This document shows, one piece after another, positions 17,021-26,353 of a stretch of 64,000 nucleotides of DNA. Within the stretch, counting starts at the first letter, position 1; every line of letters begins with the position of its first letter. Below the pieces are notes generated by a model. The model was not told where the DNA came from. It made no database searches and saw only the letters and a program-made list of their open reading frames with translations. Source of the DNA: Phycisphaerales bacterium (lineage in GTDB: Bacteria; Planctomycetota; Phycisphaerae; Phycisphaerales; UBA1924). Made by a program: the position numbers and the translations under genes. Where the stretch lies: the NCBI GenBank assembly GCA_019744815.1, contig JAIEUA010000007.1, positions 62,001 through 126,000 on the forward strand, in the 5' to 3' direction.

Positions 17021-18481
17021 GTGTCGCGTGCCGACGCGCCAGCGTCCGACGGCCTGCTCCCCGCCTGGCTCTCACCCGGCGCGGCCGTGATCGCGTCGCT
17101 GGGCGTGCTCGCCTGTGTCGGCCTCGCGTTCGCCCCCACCACCGCCTCCGAAGGCCGCGTGATGTGGACGTTCGCGCGTCCGCACTACCTCATGTACGAG
17201 TCCCGCGTCGAGACCTGGAACAAGACGCAGACGCCCAAGGTCGATCTCAAGCTCATCAGCCTGCCCGCGATGGAACGCCGCATGATGTCGGCGTTCCTCG
17301 GCGGCGTCCCCTCGGCCGACCTGATCGAGATCGAACGCCGCGCCGTCTCACGCTCCTTCGCCGGCCCCATCGAGAGCGTGGGCTTCTACGACCTCACCGA
17401 TCGCCTCAAGCAGGAAGGCCTGCTTGACGCGATCAACGCGCCGAGCTTCAGCCCCTGGACCAGCCGCGGGCGCGTCTTCGGTCTGCCGCACGATGTCCAC
17501 CCGGTGATGCTCGGCTATCGAGCCGATCTCGTCGAGGCCGCGGGCATTGACGTGTCCAAGATCGAGACCTGGGACGACTTCGCCCGCGCGTTCTCGAAGC
17601 TGCAGGTGGACGCGAACAACGACGGCGAGCCCGATCGCTTCGCCCTCAACATGTGGGAAACCCACAACGACCACCTCGAACTGCTGCTCGCGCAGGCCGG
17701 CGGCGGGTTCTTCGACGAATCCAACCGCCTCACCGTCGACTCCGACATCAACGCCCACGTGCTCGCGACCATCGTGACCTGGATCGCCGGGCCGAACCGC
17801 ATCGCGGCCGATGCGCCGAACTTCTCCGCCGCGGGCAATCGCCTGAAGGCCGACGGCTACGTCGTCGCGAGCTTCTTCCCCGACTGGATGGGCGACATCT
17901 GGAAGCACGAGATCCCGAGCTTGTCGGGCAAGATGAAGCTCATGCCGCTGCCGGCGTGGGAGAAGGGCGGCCGCCGCACCAGCGTCTGGGGCGGGACGAT
18001 GCTGGGCATCCCCAAGACCGCGGCCAAAACGCCCGAACAGTTCGAAGAACTCTGGAAGTTCGCGAAGGAGCTCTACCTGTCGCAGGAGTTCACCGAGATC
18101 CTGTACCGTCAGGGCGGCATCGTCACGCCGGTGAAGAAGCACTGGTCGAGCCCGCTCTTCGATGAGCCCAACGCGTACTTCTCGAGCCAGCCGACCGGCC
18201 GCCTGTACATCAATCTCGCGCCCGATGTGCCCCACCGCAACAGCTCGCCGTACAACACGCTGGCGATGAACCGCGTGGCCGATGCGCTGGTGCGGCTCGC
18301 CGAAGACGCCCGGCGCGACAAGGTGTACGACTACGCTGCGCTCAAGGACCGCGCCCGAGCGCTCTTGAAGAAAGCCCACGCGCAGGTCGCCGACCAGATC
18401 GCCCGCAACGTGTTCATCGCCGAGCCCGACGCCCAGTCGCAGGCCCAACTGCAATCAAGCGCAGCCGGAGGGGGCTCATGA
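17021..18481 (+). CDS. ABC transporter sugar-binding protein (solute-binding family 1)
   Basis: About 486 residues from the GTG at 17021, which has GAGG 5 nt upstream; an in-frame GTG at 16952 would lie inside an inverted repeat. A hydrophobic segment near residues 19-40 anchors or exports it. The mature part matches extracellular sugar-binding proteins (VMWTFARPHY, FGLPHDVHPVMLGYRADLVE, TWDDFARAFSKL, WGGTMLGIPKT, LYLSQEFTEILY). It would capture oligosaccharides released by the secreted glucanases and deliver them to the two permeases that follow. Its stop overlaps the first permease start (ATGA). Confidence 0.9.
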   Translation: MSRADAPASDGLLPAWLSPGAAVIASLGVLACVGLAFAPTTASEGRVMWTFARPHYLMYESRVETWNKTQTPKVDLKLISLPAMERRMMSAFLGGVPSADLIEIERRAVSRSFAGPIESVGFYDLTDRLKQEGLLDAINAPSFSPWTSRGRVFGLPHDVHPVMLGYRADLVEAAGIDVSKIETWDDFARAFSKLQVDANNDGEPDRFALNMWETHNDHLELLLAQAGGGFFDESNRLTVDSDINAHVLATIVTWIAGPNRIAADAPNFSAAGNRLKADGYVVASFFPDWMGDIWKHEIPSLSGKMKLMPLPAWEKGGRRTSVWGGTMLGIPKTAAKTPEQFEELWKFAKELYLSQEFTEILYRQGGIVTPVKKHWSSPLFDEPNAYFSSQPTGRLYINLAPDVPHRNSSPYNTLAMNRVADALVRLAEDARRDKVYDYAALKDRARALLKKAHAQVADQIARNVFIAEPDAQSQAQLQSSAAGGGS

Positions 18482-19401
18482 GCGCGAAAGCCGTGGCCAT
18501 TCCCGCATCCTCGGCCCGTAGCTCGCTGGCCCCATGGCTGTTTCTCTCGCCGTTCCTGATCTGCTTCGGCGTCTTCACGGTCTATCCGCTGATCCAGGCG
18601 GTGCTGCTCTCGACGCAGACGACCTTCGGCCCCGGCGCGACGCGGTTCGTGGGCGCGAACAACTTCGTCGCGCTCTTCCGCGATCCGCTCTTCTGGAAGG
18701 CGTGTTCGAACACCCTGATCTACACCCTCGGCTCGATCTTCATCCAGTTGCCGCTGGCGCTCGGTCTCGCACTGCTCCTCGAATCCCCGAATCTCCGCGG
18801 CCGGTCTTGGCTGCGGCTGGTGCTCTTCTCGCCGTCGATGGTCGGCGTCGTCTTTGCGGCCATGATGTTCGGGCTCATCTTCGAGAAACGCACTGGACTT
18901 CTGAATCAACTTCTCCACGGCACGCTCGGCATCGTCGGCATCGAGTGGGACCTGGATTTCGGCTGGCTGCAGCAGCACGTGATGCTGGGCCTGATCGTCG
19001 CCAGCCTGTGGATGTACGTCGGCTTCAACATGACCTTCTTCGCCGCGGCACTGCAGAACGTCCGCAAGGACCTCGTCGAGGCCGCGATCGTGGACGGTGC
19101 CGGGCCGGTGAGCCGCTTCTGGAACGTCACCGTCCCCGCCATCCGCCCCGTCGCCGGCTTCGTGGTGCTGATGAGCGTGATCGGGAGTTTCCAGCTCTTT
19201 GAATTGCCGTACATCATGTTCAGCAGCTCCGCAGGTCCCGACAACCGCGCCCTGACCATCGTGCTGTACCTCTTCCAGAACGGCTTCGAGGTCGGCGACC
19301 TCGGCTACGCCACCGCCATCGGCTGGGCACTCGCCGTCATCCTCGTCGGCTGCACGATGGTGCAGCGGCTGCTCGCCCGCGGCGAGGAGGCCTCTGCTTG
19401 A
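18478..19401 (+). CDS. ABC sugar transporter permease (MalF-type)
   Basis: A 307-residue inner-membrane permease with six predicted helices. The cytoplasmic EAA loop, which contacts the ATPase, is EAAIVDGAGPVSRFWNVTVP. The start overlaps the binding-protein stop by 4 bp, and the end overlaps the next permease. No ATPase gene is found in the locus, so a shared multiple-sugar ATPase encoded elsewhere is probably used. Confidence 0.93.
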   Translation: MSAKAVAIPASSARSSLAPWLFLSPFLICFGVFTVYPLIQAVLLSTQTTFGPGATRFVGANNFVALFRDPLFWKACSNTLIYTLGSIFIQLPLALGLALLLESPNLRGRSWLRLVLFSPSMVGVVFAAMMFGLIFEKRTGLLNQLLHGTLGIVGIEWDLDFGWLQQHVMLGLIVASLWMYVGFNMTFFAAALQNVRKDLVEAAIVDGAGPVSRFWNVTVPAIRPVAGFVVLMSVIGSFQLFELPYIMFSSSAGPDNRALTIVLYLFQNGFEVGDLGYATAIGWALAVILVGCTMVQRLLARGEEASA

Positions 19402-20258
19402 ATCTCCGCTTCACCCGATTCACCGCGTGGCTGTTCACCCGCTCGCTGCTGCTGCTGGCGGTGCTGATCACGTTTATACCGTTCCTGTGGCTGGTCGCCG
19501 CGAGCTTCAAGAGCAACGAGGAGTTCTTCCGCTCCACGTTCCTGCCGATGCGCGAAGGCTCATGGGCGGTCGATTGGAGCCGCCTCACGTTCGACGCGTA
19601 CCAGCGTCTTTTCGTTGAGGTGGACTTCGGCCGCGGGCTCATCAACTCGATCTTCCTCTCGTCGGTGACCGGCGTACTCGCCACGCTCTGCTGCGCGATG
19701 GGCGGGTACGCCCTCGCTCGCTTCAACTTCAAGGGCCGCGGCTTCTGCACGGCGCTCGTGCTCGCCGCGGTGCTGATCCCCGGCCCGCTGCTGCTGGCGC
19801 CCGGGTACCAGTTGCTGTACAACCTCGGGCTGCTCGACAGCTTCGCCGGACTCATCCTGCCCGCGATCGCGCCCGCCTTCGGCGTCTTCCTCTTCCGCCA
19901 GGCCGTGATGAGCGCCGTGCCCACCGACCTGCTCGAGGCGGCCCGCATCGACGGCGCGGGCGAGTGGCGGACGTTCATGGTCGTGGTGCTGCCGCTGGTG
20001 CGCCCGATGATCGGCACGTTCCTGATGATCACATTCCTGGGCGTGTGGAACAACTTCATCGGGCCGCAGGTCGTGCTGCAGAGCCCCGAGAAGTTCCCGC
20101 TCTCGGTCGCGGTCGCGGAGCTCAAGCGCGGCTACTACAGCGACTACGGTCTGCAAATGGCCGGCACGGTGGTGTCCATCCTGCCGGTGATGATTCTGTT
20201 CCTGCTGATGCAGAAGGACTTTGTCTCCGGCCTGGCTGCCGGAGCGGTGAAGGGTTGA
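19398..20258 (+). CDS. ABC sugar transporter permease (MalG-type)
   Basis: A 286-residue permease starting at a TTG (19398) that overlaps the previous stop; GAGGAGG lies 8 nt upstream and decides this start. It has six hydrophobic segments and the EAA loop EAARIDGAGEWRTFMVVVLP. It pairs with the MalF-type permease to import sugar oligomers. A short tandem repeat and a GH1 beta-glucosidase gene follow. Confidence 0.93.
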   Translation: MNLRFTRFTAWLFTRSLLLLAVLITFIPFLWLVAASFKSNEEFFRSTFLPMREGSWAVDWSRLTFDAYQRLFVEVDFGRGLINSIFLSSVTGVLATLCCAMGGYALARFNFKGRGFCTALVLAAVLIPGPLLLAPGYQLLYNLGLLDSFAGLILPAIAPAFGVFLFRQAVMSAVPTDLLEAARIDGAGEWRTFMVVVLPLVRPMIGTFLMITFLGVWNNFIGPQVVLQSPEKFPLSVAVAELKRGYYSDYGLQMAGTVVSILPVMILFLLMQKDFVSGLAAGAVKG

Positions 20259-20318
20259 TCGGAAGTTGGAAGGGGTGAGGTCTGAGGGGTGAGGTCGGAT
20301 GTCGGTTTGCGAGTTTGG

Positions 20319-20345
20319 GATTTGAGATTTGAGATTTGAGATTTT
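20319..20345. repeat. 7-bp tandem repeat
   Basis: Nearly four head-to-tail copies of gatttga, lying between the second permease gene and the GH1 gene. The tract is AT-rich in a GC-rich neighbourhood. Confidence 0.85.
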
Positions 20346-20389
20346 GCGATCGCATTCCCGCGGTGCCCGCACCGCTCGAAGGAGGACGT

Positions 20390-21892
20390 ATGTTCCGCGA
20401 AGGATTCGTGTGGGGAGCCGGTTCGAGCTCCTATCAGATCGAGGGCGCGGCGACCCAGGACGGTCGTCTCGACTCCATCTGGGATGCGCTCTGCCGTCGC
20501 CAGGGGGCGATCCACAACGCCGAGACCGGCGCGGTCGCCTGCGATCACTACAACCGCTACCGCGAGGACGTCGGCCTCATGAAGCGCATCGGGCTGAAGG
20601 CGTATCGCCTCAGCATCGCCTGGCCGCGGGTCATGCCGACCGGTGTCGGCCCCGTGAACGAGAAGGGCCTTGGCTTCTACGACCGTCTGGTGGACACGCT
20701 CTTGGCCTCGGGCATCGAGCCGTGGATCACGCTGTACCACTGGGACATGCCGCAGATGCTCTTCGAGCGTGGCGGGCTGCTAAACCGCGACTTCGCGCAG
20801 TGGTTCGCGGACTACTCCGCCGCCGTGGTCGATCGCCTCAGCGATCGCGTCACCCGCTGGATCACCATCAACGAGCCGCAGGTCTTCATCACGCTGGGCT
20901 ACGGCGACGCCAAGCACGCGCCGGCGCTCCGCCTCTCGTTCCCTGAGCAGCTGCTCGCGGCCCACAACTGCCTGCTCATGCACGGTCGTGCGGCACAGAT
21001 CATCCGCACCCGGGCCAAGAAGAAGCCGATCATCGGCTGGGCCCCGGTCGGCCGCGTCGATTACCCGATCGACGAAACCCCGGAGAACATCGACGCCGCC
21101 CGGACCGCCAGCTTCTCGTTCAACGGCAAGCACTTCTGGAGCAACAACTGGTTCGGTGATCCCGCGATCCTGGGCCACTACCCCGAGGAAGGTCTGCGTC
21201 ACTTCGCCGGCGACATGCCCAAGTTCGACCCGAAGGACATGGACATCATCAAGCAGCCGCTCGACTTCTACGGGCTGAACATCTACCAGGGCACGCAGAT
21301 CAAGCGCGGCGCGAACGGGCAGCCGGAGAACGTGCCCTTCCCGCCCGGACACGCGCTCACGACCATGCGCTGGCCCGTCGCCCCCAAGAGCCTGTACTGG
21401 GGCCCTCGCTTCCATCACGAGCGCTACAAGCTGCCGATCGTCATCACCGAGAACGGCATGGCCGGCACCGACTGGGTGCAGTCCGACGGCCGCGTGCACG
21501 ACGGACACCGGATCGACTTCACCCGCCAGTACCTGCTCGAGCTCGCCCGCGCCTCGGCCGACGGCGTGCCGGTGCACGGCTATTTCCACTGGTCCATCAT
21601 GGACAACTTCGAGTGGGCCGAGGGGTACAAGGAACGCTTCGGGCTCATCCACGTCGACTACGTCACGCAGAAGCGGACGCTGAAGGATTCAGCGTACTGG
21701 TACGCGGAGGTGATCCGCACCAACGGCGACCATCTTTCCGATACCGCCCCGTATCTGACGCTGGACGCCCCCAAGGAGGCGGCGGTCGTGATTCCCACCC
21801 GTGAAGCCGTGCTCGCCGCATCGAACGGCAACGGCCATGCGAAGCATCTGGTAGAAGCCAAGGTCGCCTCGCGCAAGGGAACCACGCTGTGA
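20390..21892 (+). CDS. Beta-glucosidase, glycoside hydrolase family 1
   Basis: A 500-residue cytoplasmic enzyme (no signal peptide) that should split imported beta-glucosides to glucose. The ATG at 20390 follows GGAGG at a good distance and opens FREGFVWGAGSSSYQIEGA, the GH1 N-terminus. The acid/base Glu is in WITINEPQVF and the nucleophile in PIVITENGMAG. Sugar-binding signatures YHWDMPQ and HGYFHWSIMDNFEW are present. A C-terminal 40-residue tail is family-atypical. The last bases overlap the start of the GH16 gene. Confidence 0.96.
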   Translation: MFREGFVWGAGSSSYQIEGAATQDGRLDSIWDALCRRQGAIHNAETGAVACDHYNRYREDVGLMKRIGLKAYRLSIAWPRVMPTGVGPVNEKGLGFYDRLVDTLLASGIEPWITLYHWDMPQMLFERGGLLNRDFAQWFADYSAAVVDRLSDRVTRWITINEPQVFITLGYGDAKHAPALRLSFPEQLLAAHNCLLMHGRAAQIIRTRAKKKPIIGWAPVGRVDYPIDETPENIDAARTASFSFNGKHFWSNNWFGDPAILGHYPEEGLRHFAGDMPKFDPKDMDIIKQPLDFYGLNIYQGTQIKRGANGQPENVPFPPGHALTTMRWPVAPKSLYWGPRFHHERYKLPIVITENGMAGTDWVQSDGRVHDGHRIDFTRQYLLELARASADGVPVHGYFHWSIMDNFEWAEGYKERFGLIHVDYVTQKRTLKDSAYWYAEVIRTNGDHLSDTAPYLTLDAPKEAAVVIPTREAVLAASNGNGHAKHLVEAKVASRKGTTL

Positions 21893-23304
21893 AGATCACC
21901 CACTCCGCCGCCACTTTGCTGTTGACCTCGGGCGTGCTCGCGCTGTCGCCTCTGGCGCTGGCGCAGGAACTCCCGGGCTGGAACCTCGTCTGGTCCGACG
22001 AGTTCAACGGCCCGACGCTCGACACCACCAAGTGGCGGGCCGAAAACGCGGCCCTCGTGAAGAACAACGAGCAGCAGTACTACAGCCCCGCGTACGTGCA
22101 GTTCGCGGGCGGCAACATGCTGATCAAGTCCGACCGCGTGGCTCAAGGCGGCCGCCCCTACACCTCGGGCCTGATCGAGAGCAGGAACAAGTTCTCGCAG
22201 ACCTTCGGGCGCTTCGAAGCCCGCATGCGCCTGCCGGGGACGCAGGGCATCTGGCCCGCGTTCTGGATGCTCCCGCAGTCGGGCATCTGGCCGCCCGAGA
22301 TCGACATCATGGAGCTGCTCGGGAACGACCCGACGCGGGTCTACATGAGCAACCACTGGGGCGTCTATCCGAGCACGTGGACGTACCGCACCACCGGGTA
22401 CACCGGCCCAAACTTCACGACCGGCTACAACACCTTCGCGGTGGAGTGGTACTCCAACCGGCTCGAGTTCTACGTGAACGGCGTGCGCCGGGCGACGCAC
22501 AACCAGGGCATCCCGCATATCCCGTTCTACCTCATCTTCAACACCGCCGTCGGTGGCGACTGGCCTGGCAACCCCGACGGGACCACCGTCTTCCCGCAGT
22601 GGCTGCGGGTGGACTGGGTGCGCGTGTACCAGCCGATCATCCAGAACGCCAGCCTGGAATCCATGGGACCCAACGTGAACGTCGGCCTCTACGGCTGGGG
22701 CAACTGGGGCAACTCGTTCTATGACGGCACGTTCGGCCGCACCGGCGCATCGTCCGCCAAGATCTTCGGCAACTTCAACGGCGGGCCCAACACCAGCGGC
22801 ATCTTCCAGGACATCAACGCGACCCCCGGCAAGCGCTACCGCGCTCAGGCCTGGTTCTACACCCCCAGCGGCGACAAGATCGCCAGCCCCAACTTCGCCG
22901 CCGTCAACATCGAGTGGCGGAACGCACAGGACCAGTTGATCTCCTTCGAGACGTTCCCCAGCATCGACTCCGCCACCGCCGCCAACACCTGGGTCCAGGG
23001 CGAGGTCCGCGGCATCGCGCCCGCCGGCACGACCAAGGCCCGCATCGTCGGCATCTTCGTCCAGAACAACAACGCCGGCGGCTCGGTCCGCATCGACGAC
23101 CTCGACATCCGCGAGGTGCAGTGCCCGGCGGATCTCGTCGCCGACTTCAGCGTGGACGACGCCGACTTCGTGCTCTTCGCCGACGCCTACAACGCGCTCA
23201 TCTGCGGCCCGGTCTGCCCGGCCGACTTCAACAACGACGGCTTCGTCGATGATTCCGACTTCGTGATCTTCGCCGACGCGTACAACGAACTGACCTGCCC
23301 CTGA
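21889..23304 (+). CDS. Secreted GH16 endo-beta-glucanase (laminarinase type) with CBM-like and dockerin-like domains
   Basis: A 471-residue exported enzyme starting at a GTG (21889) that overlaps the GH1 stop. Residues 1-25 form a signal peptide (ending ALAQE). The GH16 catalytic domain spans about 28-245. Its motif PPEIDIMELLG has the nucleophile E137, D139 and the acid/base E142; flanking family motifs are LVWSDEFNG and GIWPAFWMLP. A beta-sandwich resembling a CBM4/9-type module follows (about 250-405). The C-terminus has two dockerin-like loops, the second being DFNNDGFVDDSDFVIFADAY, and ends NELTCP. EIDIME without an extra residue fits laminarinase/beta-1,3-glucanase subgroups. Confidence 0.93.
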   Translation: MKITHSAATLLLTSGVLALSPLALAQELPGWNLVWSDEFNGPTLDTTKWRAENAALVKNNEQQYYSPAYVQFAGGNMLIKSDRVAQGGRPYTSGLIESRNKFSQTFGRFEARMRLPGTQGIWPAFWMLPQSGIWPPEIDIMELLGNDPTRVYMSNHWGVYPSTWTYRTTGYTGPNFTTGYNTFAVEWYSNRLEFYVNGVRRATHNQGIPHIPFYLIFNTAVGGDWPGNPDGTTVFPQWLRVDWVRVYQPIIQNASLESMGPNVNVGLYGWGNWGNSFYDGTFGRTGASSAKIFGNFNGGPNTSGIFQDINATPGKRYRAQAWFYTPSGDKIASPNFAAVNIEWRNAQDQLISFETFPSIDSATAANTWVQGEVRGIAPAGTTKARIVGIFVQNNNAGGSVRIDDLDIREVQCPADLVADFSVDDADFVLFADAYNALICGPVCPADFNNDGFVDDSDFVIFADAYNELTCP

Positions 23305-23401
23305 CTATCTCCTCCCGCCTCCGCCGCAAGGCCCCACGCCTCTCGCACGGGGGTTGGAGCCTTGCAAGGCCGGGCTGTTTCTCCAACCTGCGAGTCTGCC
23401 C

Positions 23402-25333
23402 ATGCCACGATTCCCGTCGATCGCTTCGTCGTTCGCTTCGTCATTCGCTCTGGCGGTTTCTCTCTCGACGCTGCTCGGCTCCGAAGCCCTCGCCGCCCCG
23501 CGGTTCCGCATCGAGCCCGATTCCAAGGGCGTCTGGTCCTACATCTCCCCCACCGGCGAACGCTTCGTCTCGATGGCCGTGAACAACGTCTCGCCCGAGC
23601 CGCACATGCCCAAGCAGGGCACCGACTACTACGACGCTGCACGCCAGCAGTTCAAGGGCGACGTCGGCGCCTGGGGCACCTCGGTCGCCAAGCTGCTCAC
23701 CGATCACGGCTTCAACACGCTCGGCTGCTGGAGCAGCCTGAAGGTTCCGACCTCGGCCGACGCCAAGGCCCCGCTCTACCGCACACACATTCTGTACATT
23801 GCCGCCCATGAGCCAGATCGGCCGCTGCTGGCCCTCGCGCCGGACTTCGAGAAGACCGTGCTCGAGAACACGAGAAAGGCGATGGAGGGGCTCACCGATC
23901 GCGCCAACACCATCGGCGTCTTCCTCGACAACGAGGCCGCGTGGTTCGGCAAGTCGGGCTGGGACAAGATCCCGACCTACACGCTGCTCGATGTGGCGCT
24001 GGAACGCGACACCGCGGGCGTCGCGAAGAAGGCGGCCGTCGCTTTCCTCCGCGACCGCCACAAGACCACCGACGCCATCTCCAAGGCTTACGCCAAGCCC
24101 CTGAAATCATGGGATGCGCTCGACGCGGCCTATCTCCGCGGCGTCTCCGAGCCCGCCGCCCTCGAGGACCGCACCGCGTTCACCGCCATGGTCGCCAAGA
24201 AGTTCTTCGAACGTGCCACGCCCGTCGTGCGCAAAGAACTGCCCGACATGCTCATCCTCGGCGTCCGCTTCGCCGGCGACGCCCCCGACAGCGTCATCGA
24301 GGCCTGCGGCAAGGCGACCGACGTCATGAGCGTCAACTTCTACGAGCACAAGCCCCGGGCCAACGTCGCCCAGCTCGCCAAGTTCTGGATGCTCGCCAAG
24401 CGCCCGATCATGATCACCGAGTGGTCCTTCCGCGCCAAGGAGAACCAGAGCGGCAACCCCAACACCCGCGGCGCCGGGCCCGTGCTCGCGACCCAGGCCG
24501 ATCGGGCCGCGGCGTACAGCGGCATGGTCGAGGACGCCATGTCGTGGCCCATGGTCGTCGGCATGCACTGGTTCGAGTTCTCCGACCAGTCGCCCCAGGG
24601 CCGCTTCGACGGTGAGGACTCCAACTACGGCATCGTCGACATCCACAACAAGCCCTACCCCGAGCTGCTGGGCGCGATGAAGGCGACCAACACCAAGATG
24701 CCGGCGCTCCGCGCATCGATCACCAAGACCGCGCCAACCAAGATCCCCGATCCCGAGAAGGTCGCGTTCTCGCCCGGCCAGTATCCCAATCGCCCGTCCA
24801 GCGTCGATCTGCTCGCCAAGCCGATCCGCGAGCCCGAAACCTGGAGCGCGCCCGACGCGGGCGCGGGCTTCTCGCGCCAGGGCGATGCGATCGTGATGGG
24901 CTACGACGCGGGCACCCAGTGGGGCGTCGGTATCAACTTCTTCGGCCCCGCCGCGAGCAAGGTCGCGAAAGGCCCCGCGGAGGCGACCGATCTCGACGGC
25001 TACAGCACCGCGGTGATCGAACTCACCGCGCCCAAAGGTGTCATGATCAACTTCACGGCGGTCGAGGCCGGCGCCGATTTCCCCGGCAAGCCCAGCTACG
25101 ACGTCGGCACGCCCGCCGATGGCGAGGCCTTCAACTCCAAGGCGTTCTACGGCACAGGCCAGCGCGAGACGGTCCGCATCGATCTCGGCGAGCTGCACAA
25201 GCAGTCCGGCTACGGCAACCAGGCGGGCAACAACCGCGTGGACACCAGCGCGGTGCGTCACGTCGGTCTGCAGGTGCAGGGCACACCCCGCAAGGGCGAG
25301 GTGGTGATCCACGCCCTGCGGCTCGAGAAGTAA
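23402..25333 (+). CDS. Secreted glycoside hydrolase-like protein, clan GH-A TIM barrel type
   Basis: A 643-residue exported protein. The ATG at 23402 opens a signal peptide (ending SEALAAPRF). The first 460 residues look like a (beta/alpha)8 glycosidase: WSYISPTGERFVSMAVNNV near the start, GVFLDNEAAW with candidate acid/base E178 after Asn, and PIMITEWSF with candidate nucleophile E340. The W-rich segment GMHWFEFSDQSPQGR ends the barrel. The remaining 180 residues are a C-terminal beta domain. It resembles GH50-like agarases or related exo-glycosidases, but the exact family is uncertain; next to GH16 and GH1 genes a glucan substrate is more likely than agar. Confidence 0.75.
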   Translation: MPRFPSIASSFASSFALAVSLSTLLGSEALAAPRFRIEPDSKGVWSYISPTGERFVSMAVNNVSPEPHMPKQGTDYYDAARQQFKGDVGAWGTSVAKLLTDHGFNTLGCWSSLKVPTSADAKAPLYRTHILYIAAHEPDRPLLALAPDFEKTVLENTRKAMEGLTDRANTIGVFLDNEAAWFGKSGWDKIPTYTLLDVALERDTAGVAKKAAVAFLRDRHKTTDAISKAYAKPLKSWDALDAAYLRGVSEPAALEDRTAFTAMVAKKFFERATPVVRKELPDMLILGVRFAGDAPDSVIEACGKATDVMSVNFYEHKPRANVAQLAKFWMLAKRPIMITEWSFRAKENQSGNPNTRGAGPVLATQADRAAAYSGMVEDAMSWPMVVGMHWFEFSDQSPQGRFDGEDSNYGIVDIHNKPYPELLGAMKATNTKMPALRASITKTAPTKIPDPEKVAFSPGQYPNRPSSVDLLAKPIREPETWSAPDAGAGFSRQGDAIVMGYDAGTQWGVGINFFGPAASKVAKGPAEATDLDGYSTAVIELTAPKGVMINFTAVEAGADFPGKPSYDVGTPADGEAFNSKAFYGTGQRETVRIDLGELHKQSGYGNQAGNNRVDTSAVRHVGLQVQGTPRKGEVVIHALRLEK

Positions 25334-25653
25334 TCCGAAGTAGTCCGAAGTGATCCGGAGCAACCCGCAACGCCATTCCGGCGTGATCGGGAACGGTTTT
25401 CGAGGACCTTTCCTTGCTCGCCCTGTTCCACGAATCCGACGTGCAGTTTCATTCCCCGGATTGAGGAAAATCCCTAGGAATCTTGGGTGATCTGAAGTAG
25501 CCTCAAGGCGTCGATCCGGTGTTTCCGCGCCGCGATCGGTGGGCCGTGCTTGGGAGAGCTCGCCCGGTTTGGATGGAGTGCGAAGCAAGCGAGTGCACCG
25601 CACGTGCACGGGAGAGCGGCGTCGTGACGACGCGCGTTTCGTAGGAGAGATTC
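25334..25653. other. Intergenic leader of the PEP-CTERM gene
   Basis: About 320 bp without a gene. It starts with several imperfect copies of ccgaagta (25338-25360) and ends with the ribosome site GTAGGAGAG just before the next start. No clear terminator or promoter was seen. Confidence 0.5.
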
Positions 25654-26319
25654 ATGCAAACTCGTTGTGTTCAACTGTTGGCGATCGCCATGATCGCCGG
25701 TGCCGCGGCGTCCTCGCAAGCAGCGACCGTCTACGTCGATCCCTCCAGCGGCGGCTGGAACGGCTTCATGAACGTCTTTGATCTCGGCGGCGGCTACCAG
25801 TTCAGCAGCGGTTGGGGCATCAACGACCTCAACGCCTCGTTCAACGACGGCGCGAACAAGCTCAAGCTCTCGCCCAACACCATCGGCGACCCGAATCCCT
25901 ACTGGTACATCGGCGGCGGCGGACCCGGCGCGCCCGGCAACAAGATCATGGAGGCCAACCTCTACCGCCAGGTCGACGACGGCTCGCTCAGCGGCCAAAC
26001 CGTGACCTTCCAGGGCACCGTCCTGTCCAACTCGTTCACCTCGGCCCACACCGCCATCATCTTCATCCGCGACTTCGCCCCCGACTTCTCGTCCTTCATC
26101 GAGTCGACCATCGCCCTCACCCCCGGCGCCTTCAGCTTCAGCCTGAACACGCTCGGCGGCGCCGGCCGCCACGTGCAATGGGGCTTCCAGGTCAAGGGCG
26201 TCAACGTCTGGACGACCGACACCGCTCCGTTCGGCTTCGCTGAGATCGCCACGATCCCGGCCCCCGCCACGCTCGCCCTCGGCGCGCTCGGCCTGTTCGC
26301 CGGCCGTCGCCGCCGCTGA
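25654..26319 (+). CDS. PEP-CTERM sorted secreted protein, paralogue of the protein at 15965
   Basis: A 221-residue exported protein with AGGAGAG upstream and a signal peptide ending ASSQAAT. The ectodomain (about 24-200) shares its order of motifs with the protein at 15965-16786: GWNGFMNVFDLGGGYQF, FNDGANKLKLSPN, FIRDFAPDFSSF, ALTPGAFSFSL and GRHVQWGF. Unlike that paralogue it ends in a PEP-CTERM signal: IPAPATLALGALGLF then a GRRRR tail, which is recognised by exosortase. It closes the glucan locus. A surface glucan-binding role is inferred from context only. Confidence 0.88.
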   Translation: MQTRCVQLLAIAMIAGAAASSQAATVYVDPSSGGWNGFMNVFDLGGGYQFSSGWGINDLNASFNDGANKLKLSPNTIGDPNPYWYIGGGGPGAPGNKIMEANLYRQVDDGSLSGQTVTFQGTVLSNSFTSAHTAIIFIRDFAPDFSSFIESTIALTPGAFSFSLNTLGGAGRHVQWGFQVKGVNVWTTDTAPFGFAEIATIPAPATLALGALGLFAGRRRR

Positions 26320-26353
26320 GCCCGCGCCTCGTTTGTTTGTATCGAGCGGATCA

